Source: Taxillus chinensis
Lineage: Eukaryota > Streptophyta > Magnoliopsida > Santalales > Loranthaceae
Direction: 5' to 3'
Assembly: GCA_023512835.1 (NCBI GenBank)
Contig: CM042084.1
Location: forward strand, 12,921,842-12,985,841
DNA length: 64,000 nucleotides
The notes beneath the pieces were generated by a model that worked only from the letters and a program-made list of their open reading frames with translations, searched no databases and was not told the origin of the DNA. Each line of letters starts with the position of its first letter. The first letter of the stretch is position 1. This document shows, piece after piece, positions 23,001 through 35,539 of this stretch. The position numbers were made by a program, and so were the translations under genes.

Positions 23001-26000
23001 AATCGAGAATTTAATTATTATAAAGTATAATCAATTTAGAAGCACCTTTATGAGCGACATACGCAGAGGATAGATGAATTAAATTTGGGGTAGTCATTCG
23101 AAACTTCTCGCTCTCCAAACTTGAAATGCCAAGTTAAAAAGAAAAGGAAGAAAGTAAAGTGGGACTACAGCAGCTACACCACAAAACTGCTACTTGGTCG
23201 GTAAAGATAATTCCATGCACAATATGAAGCCATCAGTCAGTAAAACACTATAACGTCCAACATAACACTGAGTTGCTTTGGAGAAGCGCCTTTAAAAACG
23301 AGGTGTACATTGCTTTGGGAAAACAAGTTGGTGGAGATGGAACAGTGGTGTGTGACTGCAGCGGCTGGCGAATGTGATGGCAGCAGGAGACACCGGGAGT
23401 ATAAGGTCTACGAGACTGTCATGTGCCCTAAGGAAGTTCATCAATGGTAGCCAAGACGGCGGCCAGCGGCAAACAACAGTGGCGACAAAGATGACAGTGA
23501 GCAACAGCTGTGATAGAAGGCTGGACTTTTGAAAGGTCAACAGACAATAGTTTTGAAAGTATAGCATATTAACATGTTACAAAAGTTTTAAAAAGAAAAA
23601 GACTTAAAAATTAAAACTTTCAATATACACATACATACACAAATACATATTTATTTTTGGAGAGCAGAAAGGTTCAAAATGCCAGGGATGAGAATAACAT
23701 CTGACCAGAAAATAAGTGTTATGGATAAAAAATCTCAGAATGACCAACTAAGAGCACTAATAGTAGATTTTCTATATAAGTCTGTTTCCTTAAATTTAAG
23801 AAATTTTTTTTTAAAAAGTCATAAAATCATTCTCACAACAGATGTTTTATATTTTACTTTCTTTATAGGATTTATACAATATTTCCAATATATTAAAAAA
23901 TACTATTCACTCCCTATAATTATTAAATTATATTTAAAAATTTTCTCCCATATCATTTCTCATAATATTAACTTTTATTTCATATTAAATTATAAAAAAT
24001 TATTATTACATAAAATAAGTAATATAAAATATTATTTTAATAATATAAAATTTGATATATTTGTATTGAAAAACAAAAAGTAATTTAAAACTATAAATTT
24101 AAAAAAACTAATGGGATATCCTAACAGATAACCAATGTAATCGAAATAAAAAAACAAAGAAAAAAAAACAAAAATGTTCAAATGATTACACGAAATTTAA
24201 TTAATTTATCTTTTGCATCTCATGTTACGAGCGGACCCAAAAACTTTACTTTCTTCCACAACACTATGTATCAATTCCTTACTACAAGTTGATGGGGACT
24301 CATGTCCTATATATGACAGAACGAAAGCTTGCTGAGGAGAAAGACCCAAAACTTCGCTGAATTGATGGCACGAACAACGACACGGGAAAATCAAGATGAT
24401 TATTAAGACGAGCTCGAAGTTGATGGGGTCTCATGTCCTATACTACATTACCGTTAATGGATTAATCTGAGTCGCGATGGCTGCTGCAAATTTGCAAGAT
24501 AACATTTCATCTGTAACAATCACATCCTTTTCTCTCATTTTCAACCCATTGTGATAGCAAAACCAAATTCATTATTAGGTAATCACTTTCATTAGTACAA
24601 AAAACATTTAACGAATTTTCATTGTACACAAAAACAACATTAGGTCGTTCTGATTCAGTTTACTTAAACAACAAACGTAACAGACAACATAAAGCAATCA
24701 TAATTGCTCTCTAAAATAATTTGTTTTATTGACGTCGCGTATTAGTGCAAATCTACAAAGAGTATTAACATATAATGCAACTGATGGAAAATTATTTCAT
24801 CGACGGAAATCTTGGCAACCAAATGACCGAAAACAATTTTCCATGGCAGGAAACAATGTCACTGACCAACAATTAGGTATAACCAAAGGAACCTTAAAGG
24901 TAAAGAAAACTACTGAGGGTGAGAATACTGGAGTTTGAAACATAGATATACTGGACAAAATACAATCAGCAGAGAGCAATCAAAAATGCATGGAGGTGTT
25001 TCTTAAAGGCTGCAAACGAGATTCAAGTAGATCAATGCACAATTTGAAAGGATTGGAATTATGATTTCTATGGATATAAATGGGGCAAAAAATGCTACTA
25101 TATTCAATTAAAAATGTTAGAACAGTATTCAAATGCAGTAGTCTATAATAATTATAACAAGACAGAAACAGTATAGGGACTTTTCTTTGTACACGCACGC
25201 ACAAAAGTGCATTATGAAATTCAATACGTGCATTAACTATTTGACCATTTGAAGCATATGAGGCAGCAAGAATGTTCTAACAATAATATTTGACTAACAT
25301 CATGGTCTACTTCTCAAGGAGGGACAAAAATATTTTCCACAATGATCCCATTATAATATTCAGCAGACAATTAGCCAATTCATTTTCCTATGTTAATGAA
25401 ATTGGATATGACGTTGAGTCATGAGCAAATGACATTGAGAGGTGTTTCATGCATCAATTGACAGACTAAGAGTTATGAATTAGTTACCTGCTTACTGTTA
25501 GGATATTTAAAGCCCTGACAATGGCTATATGCAGCAGTAACTTATATTTCCAATGGCCACTTACATGAAACATATATAAAGCTTCAGGAATGAATGAAAT
25601 ATGGAGGGACTAATGGCAAGCTAAGATTGAGAAGCAAGAAGGTGAAATGGATATCGGGGGATGGGCCTTCTTCAATTCCTCTAACAGAGTAAACCTTGGC
25701 ATGCAGCTTAGGTCAAGGATATATAAGCAATCCCAACAATATATAGCGTGAAACAAGTTGAATGGAAATAACACACCCAACATAAGTGCAAAGAATGAAA
25801 AAAGGGACTAATTTGAGGGGTGTGACATGATGACATCTACCGTTGAGTGAAAAATTTAAAGCCATAATAGAATAATGACACCTACTACATGGACTAGTTT
25901 TGGGTAATTACATTGCAATGCTTGGCACATTAACAAGTTGAGTAGAGGAGGATAAGAAATCATTTGTTCAAACACAAATTGCTTCCAGAATCTTTGCATG

Positions 26001-26497
26001 CAGGGAAAAAATAAAATAAATAAAACCGACCTATCTAGATCAGATCTTCAGTGTCAATCTCATTTTCACCAAATTCAAAACTGAAGCATCAAAAACTCAG
26101 ACATATTATGTTGAAAGTTTAGCTAAAACAGCAGCCCCGGGGCAGCTTATAAAGCAAAACACGCAAAGAGTACAACCAACACCAACTCTAAATGGTAAAC
26201 AGTGACCATAAATTTTAATAACCAAGATCAAGTAGATGCGAAATGCATCAGCAGATATTAGCAACAAATATAAGAGCAGTCAATCCATTTAAATCAGTAG
26301 AAATTAGCAATGAAAAGCACACGAAATTGTTGCCCCACGATTTTGAAAGCGATCTAAGAGGCAAAGGCCAATTTCACAATTGACCCAAAACCCCAAATAC
26401 ATATATAATTCAGATTTTGAGAACACGACTAATTAGTGCATAAAACGGGGCGGCGAATAGATAAAGGGGTAAGAACAAACCCTAGCCTACAAAGGTC
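20032..26497. other. Long AT-rich spacer without recognisable genes
   Basis: I read both strands and found no supportable gene. The part 20380-22700 is extremely AT-rich and probably contains decayed MITEs (for example 22310-22695). The part 23160-23570 and the part 24200-24420 are less biased. In the latter the phrase gttgatggggNctcatgtcctata occurs twice (24289 and 24418). The part 24960-26430 is ordinary low-complexity spacer, its right end likely containing the MAF1 3' UTR. Confidence 0.5.
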
Positions 26498-27052
26498 TCA
26501 AGATTCAGTAACGACCGACGAGGAAGGCTCCTCACTGGAAGCAGCGTCGGCGTCGGAGGCGGACGATGGGTTCAGATCGGGCGCAGAGGCGACGGAGGAA
26601 GGAGCGGCGGAGGCGAACCTGGACTTGACAGACTCGAGCATGCGTTTGCTGATCTCCCTGGAGTAGGCCTGGAGGATCTCGATGCCGCCGTCGGAGGAGA
26701 GGGATCCGACGTCTTCGGCGGAGGCGGCGGCGGCGGAGAAGGAGTCGATCTCGATGAAGCGGGCGGCGGAAACGGCCTCGTCGTGGGGGACGGTGCCGTA
26801 GCGGTTGGAGAGGACGGAGGGTTTTGAGAGGGTGTCGATGAGGCGGTTGGTGATGGCCTCGCGGGTGCGCTGGCTGGGAGGCCAGATGCTGAAGGAAGTG
26901 TTGAACTCGGGTGGTGGTGGTGGGTTTGGGCCGTTTTGCTGTGGCTGCTCCTGAGATCCTTCCTCAACTTGTTTCTCCGGCTGATTGTCGGACGTTTCCG
27001 ACATTGAAGCGGGGGATTCTACGGATCCCGAATTTTGTTCCTCGTCGGCCAT
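26498..27052 (-). CDS. MAF1: MFP1 attachment factor 1-like WPP-domain protein
   Basis: A single-exon gene of 184 residues. WPP proteins are small plant proteins that sit at the nuclear envelope through coiled-coil partners, and their domain resembles the nuclear-targeting part of plant RanGAP. An acidic, Gln/Pro-rich N-terminus (residues 1-50) is followed by the WPP domain at about 53-146, starting FSIWPPSQRTREAITNRL with WPP at 57-59. It includes LSNRYGTVP and the helix ILQAYSREISKRMLESVKSRF. A Ser/Ala-rich acidic tail ends the protein. I chose the MADEEQ start at 27052; the frame is open upstream to 27163, but those residues do not look like the family. The length fits MAF1 (about 150-190 residues). 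It stands alone with no linked partner. Confidence 0.93.
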   Translation of the reverse strand: MADEEQNSGSVESPASMSETSDNQPEKQVEEGSQEQPQQNGPNPPPPPEFNTSFSIWPPSQRTREAITNRLIDTLSKPSVLSNRYGTVPHDEAVSAARFIEIDSFSAAAASAEDVGSLSSDGGIEILQAYSREISKRMLESVKSRFASAAPSSVASAPDLNPSSASDADAASSEEPSSSVVTES

Positions 27053-27608
27053 TTTGCGATGACGACGCACTGAGAAAAGCCTGAAACCAAAAAAATAAAA
27101 ATAAAATTGGAAGCAAGTGTTTGTGCGACGGAGATAAACAGCAATTAATACCTTCCTCAACACTCTGGAAACGACTGAGCAGTTATTTACTACTTTCTAC
27201 TCGTATTAAATAATTATATCAGAAAAAAAAAATGTGAGTTGACAAACAAATATTTCGTTAATATTTAATTTGTTTTGTTGTGGTGACAGAGGGTTTTTTT
27301 GATTAATTATTGCAGCAGATACATGTAGGCATGTAGCAAACGTAGGTTCTGGAAATGTTTTTTTAAAAAGTCTTAAAATGGAGTTATCAGTTTATATATA
27401 TATATATAATTATTCTACAGTAATTGTTTAACTAATAATAATAATAATTTTTTAAAAAAATAATTGTTTGTCCTATTTCAAATAATTGTTTTTTATGTTC
27501 TAAAAAAATTATTTTACAATAATTGTTTTGTTTTTTAATTTAAAAACAACCCTTGGATGTTGTATTTTTTAACTACAAAAACGCTAAATCTCATTTATAT
27601 TCACTAAT
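27053..27608. other. MAF1 upstream region
   Basis: Presumed promoter and leader of the WPP gene, AT-rich, with a TA run near 27395-27412 and T-rich tracts. No gene is seen. Confidence 0.4.
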
Positions 27609-28414
27609 TGTTGGATCTGGTCAAGGTGCAGGCCCACCTACATGTCACAATATTGTCCGTTTTGGGCTCGCCACATCGGCCTGCATGACTTTAAAACGCG
27701 TTGTGACTTTTTGGGCATACTTCACCATATAAGCTTCTAGACTGATCCTTTTTCTTCCGATATGGGACACAATTTTCCAACAATCTCCATCTTGTCACAT
27801 ATCGAACTAAGCATAAGCTAGAGACGCACCTATGAAACTAATGAGCTACCACCATGTGGGCCGTCATGGGAGCTCTCCCTCAATGTACATTCGAGATTGA
27901 GACGGGGAGCCGGAGACTCATTCGAGGGTCACCATTCGAAGACAAGGATTTGTATTCCATAATCGATACCGCACAGCACACTACGGGACATGCCGCTCGC
28001 CTTGCGGGTAGCGATTACTAGAGAAGACTTTCGATATAATGGAATACCAGTTTGTACCGGTGAGACAACCAGAGTTATTATTCAATTTGGTGTGTGCATG
28101 GTTTGGGAGCAGAGCAGCCCCTTGGCATGTTAGCACAGTTGTGCGGGATACCACCTGCCGAGCCTTTTAAGGTGCTTGCGTCAAGGTGCTCATTTCCAAG
28201 TGGAAGGAATTGGGCGTGACAACTTTAAAACGCGTGGTCACAATATAGCTCGCCGCCTTACTTACATCTCCCTCTTGGCTCGCCATAAGCAGACGCACCT
28301 CGGCCGTCATGGGGCTTTAAATTCATCGCATTGATAGCACACTTCTTTTGGGGCTACTTCAATGTATAAGTTTCTGATCCTTTTTCTTCTGATATAGGAC
28401 ACAATTTTCCAACA
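27609..28414 (-). mobile_element. Rearranged TRIM relative
   Basis: A terminal repeat at 27609-27782 matches the TRIM repeats in reverse complement, including TTTAAAACGCG and ggctcgcca. Next to it on the inside is a purine tract when read on the minus strand (caagatggagat). The opposite end (about 28345-28414) keeps only the outer part of the second repeat (tccttttt...ccaaca). Between them the interior is longer and contains a second, scrambled stretch with tttaaaacgcg and ggctcgcc near 28224-28290. The flanks are CTAAT (27604-27608) and CTTAT (28415-28419), a near match. This is a third family member with an altered interior. Confidence 0.78.
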
Positions 28415-29618
28415 CTTATCCTGACTCCACCTGTTACAACAATTGTTATAAATTAAAATATTAATTTATGTACTTCAAATTAAAAAATTTCAAAAATATA
28501 AACTAAAATAGCATGATAAAATCTATCTACTTTCATAATTTAAAAAAAAAAGTGAGTTGGGTGAGCACATGAATCGATCAATAAATGGTTTTGGGTGGAT
28601 GGTGGAGTGGGTTGTACTCGTACCCCCTTTCCAGTTATCTGTCCGATTCATTTACGGCATCACCCGAATCATTACCCCTACCCACAGCTTCACACTACCA
28701 TCTCTACCTCCGAAGACAAATCCCCACCATGGCCATCTGACGCTTCCCATGTCTCCCTCCTAGTGTTCTCTCGTCTCGGTTTCTTTGCTGCAAAAAGACA
28801 ATAGTCCCATGGCGACTTCTTGCCAAAGATGGCGGCGCCGACGAGGCCACGGCGGCCAAGGAGTAGAGCATGATGACGTCGACGCTGGGACGGAGGCAAC
28901 ATATGGGTGATGTCCGCCACCGGGCGCCACCAGTCTTGATGCAGGCCCGCCTCCGCTGCCATCTCCAGCACCGTTGGGGGTTTACAATCTTGTGTGGCTT
29001 ATTAAGTTGTCGTGGACAATTCCTCCCTAGTTAGCTCTGCGTACTTGTCTAGAATCTCATTGGGCAACACCCCTTCTTCTTCTTCTTCTTCTTCTATATT
29101 TTTATTTTTTTATTTTTTTATTTTTTATTTTTTATTGGTTGTTGTTGACAATCGATGGAGTAGCAGGAGTTGAACGGAGAAGGTGGAATTGAAGGTAGAA
29201 TTGAAAAAGTGTAATGAAACCATGGAATTATTCTCGCTCAACTTTGGTTTATGAATATGTTATATATGTTTTATCAGTTTGGTCATGTAAATTGAGAAGT
29301 TATTTATAAACTCTGGATGGATTTTGACAAATTTGCTTGTATGGATGAGGCATCGACCCATGAATGTCCCCTAGTTTTTGGTAAGAAGATGTCAGCTAGC
29401 TAGTCCAAGTTAGGGAGAATCAAAACACACTACATATCATAGCAGGGGGTCTGACTCTGAATCTGATTATTAGCATTCTGTGTAAGAGGAACATACAAAT
29501 TAAAGGCATAGAATTATGAAATTCATGATTACCAAGGCAACGAAAAACATATATGATAATCGCTAGCTAGAGAATGGAAATGCATACTAGACATAGAGAA
29601 AGACCAGTACTAGTTCAG
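28415..29618. other. Spacer between TRIM relative and P450 gene A
   Basis: The part 28550-28980 is GC-richer, but none of its frames gives a protein I recognise. A ctt repeat (about 29073-29093) and T-rich tract follow. The last 150 bases share gaaattcatgattaccaa with the 3' flank of P450 gene C, so part of this is duplicated P450 flank. Confidence 0.5.
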
Positions 29619-31267
29619 CTAGAGCAGGGACAGGAAGCGAACCCAGTCCCTACGCGGACTACACAGAGCCACCAAGGGCTCAGCCTTGGGCAGAGTCACT
29701 CCAAATCCGTAACTCATATCGCTCTCCTCCCCGACCTTCTCCCACTCAAAGCACTGCACCATGGAACCCAGAGCCAGCGACACTGTCCGCAACCCCATGG
29801 CCGCAGCAGGACACGCCCTCCGCCCCACCCCGAAAGGAACAAACCTGAACCCTTCTTTTTCTCCGTCTACTCCCTGGAATCGCTCCGGTCGAAACTCCCC
29901 CGGCTCATCCCATACCCTGGGATCTCTGTGCAGCGCCCATACATTGACCAGCAACACCGTGCTTCGGGGGATATCGTATCCTCCGAGGTTGCAGTCATCC
30001 GAGGAACAGTGAGGCAGCAGCAATGGCGTTGGCGGGAATAATCTGAGGGACTCATAGACGATGCAACGGAGATAAGGAAGGCTGGGTAGGTCCGATTCGG
30101 CAATTAAGCCCCCAGGGTTTACATGGCTATCAATCTCGGCTCGCAGCTTGTGAAGGGCCTCTGGGTGCTCCAGAAGAAGCGCCATTGCCCACTCTAACGC
30201 GATTGATGACGTGTCTGTCCCGGCGACAAAGAGTACCTGCAATCAGCACTAATTTAATCATAGTCAATGTCCTCCGGCCAGATCCAGTGCTCAAAACAGA
30301 ATATATATATATATATATATGAGCATATTTTCTTACCCACCCCAATTAAACCTTTGATGACATCATCCGAGTAAAACTCAGGCTCTGATTCTTGCAAGGC
30401 CAGCAGAGTTTCAAGCGCCGACCCCATTTTTTCAGTACTGTTCAATAATTCTGGATCAGCGGTGGCACACCTTTTGGCTCGAACCTCCTCTATCAGACCC
30501 TGCAGCAACTCATCTCTCTTCCCATGCAGCTGCGCTATTCTCTTCTCCAGCCCTCCGTACCCCACCCACCTCAGCACCGGCAAGAAGTCACAAACGTTCA
30601 TCCAAAGGTTGGACGAAAACTTCCCCTTAAATTCCTCCAGCTGCCGCTCCTCGGCACCCTCGTCGTCGGCCTCGCCTCGGTCGACACACGGCCTTCCGGC
30701 GACCGTCCTCATCATTATATTGAATGACAGGAGAGACGACAAGAACTTCAAATCCACCTTATTGGCGTTGCCGCCTGAGTTCTTGGAGGCCCTGATGAAG
30801 ATGCGGCGAAGAAGATGGCGGACTTCCCCTTCACGGGCGGCGCAGTACTTCTGGAGGCCTTTGGGGGAGAACATCTCCAAGACGGCGTTGCGGCGGATGG
30901 TCCTCCATAGGTGGCCGTAGGGGGCGAAGGCGAGAGACCGGTAGCCATAGGTGACGGTGTCTCCGACCATGGTCCGGGGGCGGTTGGCGAAGACGACGTC
31001 GTTTTTGGTGAAGCATTCTTCCACGAAGGACGGAGAGGTTACGACAACTACGGACTTGACGCCCAGCCGGAGGGCGAAAATTGGGCCGTACCGTAGGGAG
31101 AGGGACTGGAAGCAGCGGTTGAGGGGGGTTTTGATGAGGTGGAGATGGCCGATTATTGGTAGAGAAAATGGAGTCGGGGGTGAAGATCTGCGTGGTTGAA
31201 GGAGATGTCTGAGGAGGAGGAGTACTGTGGAGAGGAAGAGAGCAAGGTACGTGTAGGAGGTGTCCAT
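29619..31267 (-). CDS. Cytochrome P450, CYP81-like, gene A
   Basis: An ER-anchored monooxygenase of about 514 residues that would need cytochrome P450 reductase. Exon 1 is 31267-30341 (309 codons), exon 2 is 30236-29619 (205 residues), and the intron is 104 bases. It has an N-terminal membrane helix (about residues 5-22), the hinge [15 protein letters not shown], the C-helix WRTIRR, the I-helix AGTDTS (314-319), the K-helix ESLR (371-374), PERF (426-429) and a heme loop FGVGRRAC with Cys 451. The residue after CP is Ala, not the usual Gly. To keep phase 0, as in the neighbours, the donor must be GGG|GTGGGT. The nearer-consensus GTAAGA four bases on would shift the frame. Start MDTSY matches the MD-S-Y starts of B and C. 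CYP81s hydroxylate phenylpropanoids, isoflavonoids, terpenoids or indoles; the substrate is unknown. Confidence 0.93.
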
Positions 31268-32113
31268 GGTGAACTGAGGCTGAGTGAGGTAGCTGTAGTG
31301 GTTTTTGGCACGGAGAGAGGAGAGGAAATAAACAGGGCCTACCCTTACACTGCAACTGCATGTGTATCTTATCCTCAGCTCACATACGTACACACACACA
31401 CATACATATATATGTGTGTGTGTGTTTCTTGTTCATATTGCGTCTACTTTTCATCAGCTGTACGTGACTCTTTTATTTCTACAGGGTTGGTGAAGTCAAA
31501 GGATAGAGGTATAGAGACAAAGACACCGTTCCTCTTATTCTTCCATTACATGTGCCAACAATGGTTACCCTCATTAATTATTCCGGGACACTGGGTCCTT
31601 GGGTCAACAATGGCTACCCTCACATTTATCTTGTTTTATTGACTCCGGCACCACCACTGGTCCAGTGGTCCTCCCATCCGCCGCTGCTCATGAAAAGTAG
31701 TTCTAACGCCTCAGAAAAACGGTGCCGTTTTTATTGATTGATTTATTTATAAGTTTCATTTCCAGAGAATTTGTGCTGTAAAATGTGCTCTTTAAATAAA
31801 TATATATATATATATATATATTATTTTAGCAACCGAATTTGTTAGAGTTTATTTTTCAGTCTTTTATTTTAATTAATAAATTATTTTAAGAATTATTTAT
31901 TTATTTATTTATTTAAATCAAATGATAAATATAGTAAAAAAAGTAAATATGATGATAAAAAATATAATAGTTTAATAAACTGAATTAAAATTAAATAGTT
32001 ATTATTAAATTTATTACAATTTTAACTATAAATATAATTTTAAATATTTTTATTAAATTAATTTTTTAAACTGACTCACGAAATTACATATCCACAACAT
32101 ACATAATAAATAT
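31268..32113. other. Upstream region of P450 gene A
   Basis: Presumed promoter. It holds an imperfect CA/TATA/TG inverted repeat at 31391-31425, a TA run at 31799-31820 and AT-rich DNA with ATTT repeats near 31890-31915. No gene is seen. Confidence 0.5.
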
Positions 32114-32609
32114 TGTAAAGAACCATACCTATGTGAGATTGAAGTTAGCCCCTGAATAGAGTGAGAGATATCTATTCGGCAGTATGGCCTTAACGTTAAC
32201 ATTTCGAGTTATTATTATTATTATTAATACGGTGATTCTTGTATTTTGAGTTTATTATTAAATATCATTATGATTATTAATATAATTATTTTAATATGTT
32301 TTGTTATTGTAATGGTAATATTATTAATATAATTATTTAAACATTTGAGTGATTATTATTATAATAAGTAGTGTTATGATATTTATTATTATTGATGCAA
32401 TTGTTGAGTTATTATTATTAATATGAAATTATTATTATTGTAAGTATTTTAATATTTAGAGTTTATTAATATTATATAATAATTTGAGTGGATTATTATA
32501 AAGACTTATTATTATTAATCTTACTATTTTTACTATTATCATGATGATGATTACTATTATTATTATTATTATAAGATGCTATCTTATTTTAAGACTTAAT
32601 AATAAGAGA

Positions 32610-32652
<43 letters not shown>

Positions 32653-34595
32653 TTAATATAAAAGGAAAACCTAACATAGAAATCCTACGTTCGATTTGAA
32701 GCTGTTGCGTTCTATCAATTCTTAGAGATTAAAACCAGATAAGTGATTTTCAATTCCTCGTTACTCTATCCACCAAAATTTTTAGGGAGAAATACTTGTT
32801 CAATTTTACCGAGTATGCAAATATATATATATATGTGTGCATATACGTATAAACCTTGGTTATATGCAAATAGATTTATGGTTAACTCTACCTTTTTAAT
32901 TTCTTCACGTTTTCCGAAATTCGTTTCGTTTCCTGCACCTTTTCTTTCTAGCAATCCATCTATCATGTGCCTACACCCATTTATTCTTTCTTTTAATTCC
33001 ATCTAATAATTATATAGACACGCTCGGCGTTTCTTTTTTCCTGTGACCTGTACCTGTTCCTGCACGACTTCTAATCACCCCTTCGGCCCTTCCCCTATTT
33101 AAAATAAGGATTTATTCTTCAATCAATTCCCTTTAATTAATTTCTTTTTCGTTGCAGCATTATTATGCTGGTGTTGGGAACACCAGGCCGTCGGCCCCAG
33201 GCTGTCCGTAGACAGCCTGGTCGATGACAGGGTCTGGCAAGACTCTGCTGTGTGGTGTTAGGAGGGGGGCGGTGGCAGCTTGTGCTGGCCCCCCAGGCCT
33301 GTGGTCGCTAGCCCTTGGGCTGGTAGCCTGCTGGGCCGGCCCCCTTTGGGATGGCCCAGTTCCTCTTGCTATTTATATAAAAAAAAACAACAATATTAGT
33401 AGTTTAATATTATTAATTTGGCATTTAGTAGGATATTTGTGGAATAATATTAATAGTTTGATGAGTATATGTATATATATATATTCAATTATCATATGTG
33501 ATATGTGTGTTATTGTTTGGCTTCTTGACACTGTATAATCATTAAATATCATTTGGGCTTAATAGTATGGTTTAATAATATAAATATTGTTTGTAGTTCA
33601 ATATTGGTAATTTTGGGATTTAAATGTTACTTGTAGCTTAATATTACTTAATTGATATTTAAGGCGTTGAATGTTTGATGAATATTTATATATTTATGTA
33701 TATTTATATATATTATTTGTGGTTAGTGCTGGATTGATGAATTAAATATTTTGTAAGGTTATTGTATTGAATTTTGATTGTTGGAATATTCTATTTATTT
33801 TGTAAGGTTAAATATTCTATTTATGGTAGTGGAGCTAGTTGGGTTAATTGCGGGTCCCACATAGGTCGGTAAGAGGTCATAGGTCCCCTATGTGGCTGGT
33901 TAACCTAGATCTCATATGTGGCTGATTGTCATTAGGGACACCGCAGGTCCCACATATGGCTGTCTGGTAGTGACTGGGACCCTTGGTGTTGGTTGCGGGA
34001 ATCCCGTGGATAGTTGGCTCATTCGGTGTGTACCCTTAATGAATGTAATGTAATGTGTTTGATGTTATATTTTGTGATTGAATGTAAGCTTATTGTGATA
34101 GAGTAGGAGACTACATTGGCACAAGCATATACCCATCATGTAGACTTAGGATTTCATGTTATAGGATAGTGAAGAGATGGAGATCACCTAGGAATGTGTG
34201 CTCACTCCTACTTTATTGACATGTTTCAGGTATCGACCCATTCGCTAGAGGCTGGTCTGAAATTAATTGTCATTTATTTCATATTTTGTCATAACTTAGT
34301 TTATGGATTTTGTAAGATAAATGGGTTTTATTATTTGAATATCTGAACGAGGATCCGTGAAAATTATATTGAATTTATAACATGACTATGTTATTAATAA
34401 ATTATTTTTTTTAATTTTATAGCATGTGGAAATATACAGAAATACCCCTAATATATGATCGTACAAATATTTATCGGACAGTACCCACTGTGTAGTCCAT
34501 ATCGGTGCTAGTCACCAACCCCTTGACCTTTCGGGTGCGGGCATGAAAAAGTCACGTTCTTGATTCTAGGTCCCTTGGAATTTGGGGGGATGACA
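32114..34595 (+). mobile_element. Solo LTR of a Ty3/gypsy-like element
   Basis: The block begins TGTAAAGAACCATACC and ends ggaatttggggggatgaca. It is bracketed by the direct repeat AATAT at 32109-32113 and 34596-34600. No internal domain or second LTR is present, so this is a solo LTR of 2482 bases. Its ends resemble the reverse complement of those of the solo LTR at 55918-57627 (TGTAAGGACCCGTACC...cgtgaca), so the two belong to related gypsy families. It contains ATT microsatellites (32210-32570), a TA run at 32617-32648, a GC-rich island (33160-33362) and short repeats of the form gtcccacatagg (33850-33960). Confidence 0.85.
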
Positions 34596-35539
34596 AATAT
34601 GTTTACAAATTGTGCCGCTACCAAAAAGATGTCATGTGGAACAAACAAATTTACACAAAAGCGCACTAGCTACTAGCTAGTGTAGGGCCTGTCCTCATAA
34701 GGAATACGCTTCTGAGGATGCCGGTTTGATCCCTTGTAAATTTCAGCGATGCCTAGTTCTCAGCGCCTCAATAAGGCACTGAGCCTTTCACTCCCACAAC
34801 TAGGCTTTTCACTGGCAGAGTTTCTCGAAGTATGAGTGCTGTTTGCACTTGTCGGTACCCAATTACATTAGTATTTGCGCCTCCGTAGGCACGCGGTCTT
34901 GGCTGTAAGTGCCAGATGAAGTGAGCTTGATCTTGACGCCTCTGGTTTGCCTCTCAGCATACATATGCTCCAATCCAGGAAAACTAATGCAAAAGCACAA
35001 ACAAGGCCTGCAAAAATGGCAGCCAGCTCGTAGTGCTCTAATAGACAACGAGAGAAGACACTACTAACCAAAATAATATAACAAAACAATGTAACACACA
35101 ATCATAGACACAAAGGATATAATTATTTTACACTCAATATTATAACTTTCCCAGAGTAAATGTAGCTGATTCAACATAATCAACAAGGAGAGAGATGTTT
35201 TATGATGTTGTCAGCAGCTCAGCATTACCAACGGATACAACACGTGCAACTGGGAGAAACCAGAATAAGGATGATCAAAATTCAACATGCAAGTGCACCT
35301 GAGGGCCTGAGGCAAGTCCTCCCACATCCTTGCAGGTACAATATATGATGGCCCTGGAAACTATGTAGTTGCAACTTTCATGACAAAGTGATCAGATCCA
35401 GACTGTCCAGTAAATCTTCTACAAACAATTCCAAAACCCCCTGCATCAGCCCGAGTAAACCATTGTTCAAGACAAAGGGAAGGCAGTTATGTAATTTAAT
35501 TTATATGGAATTAACTGAATTGCCCCAATATCAGACTAC
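34596..35539. other. Spacer with possible gene remnants
   Basis: On the minus strand 35048-34863 ends in a frame with balanced composition preceded by a fair acceptor (tttttgcag at about 35011-35019), but I do not recognise the protein and do not call it a gene. A B-box-like gccggtttgatccc occurs at 34721-34734, which could be a SINE remnant. The part 35100-35530 is non-coding. Confidence 0.3.

Noticed and set aside
24206..24394. Open frame with a GLSPQQAFVLSYIG phrase
   Set aside because: Short and unrecognised, with no splice partners or upstream signal; not enough to call a gene.
26572..26967. Ser/Pro-rich minus-strand frame over MAF1
   Set aside because: Shadow of the WPP-domain frame.
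34661..34780. tRNA or SINE with B-box-like ggtttgatccc
   Set aside because: No cloverleaf could be formed and no A box at the right distance; kept only as a remark.
34863..35101. Possible exon ending TYSQDRVPTEAQILM preceded by tttttgcag
   Set aside because: Composition looks coding, but I cannot recognise the protein, and no partner exon is visible.
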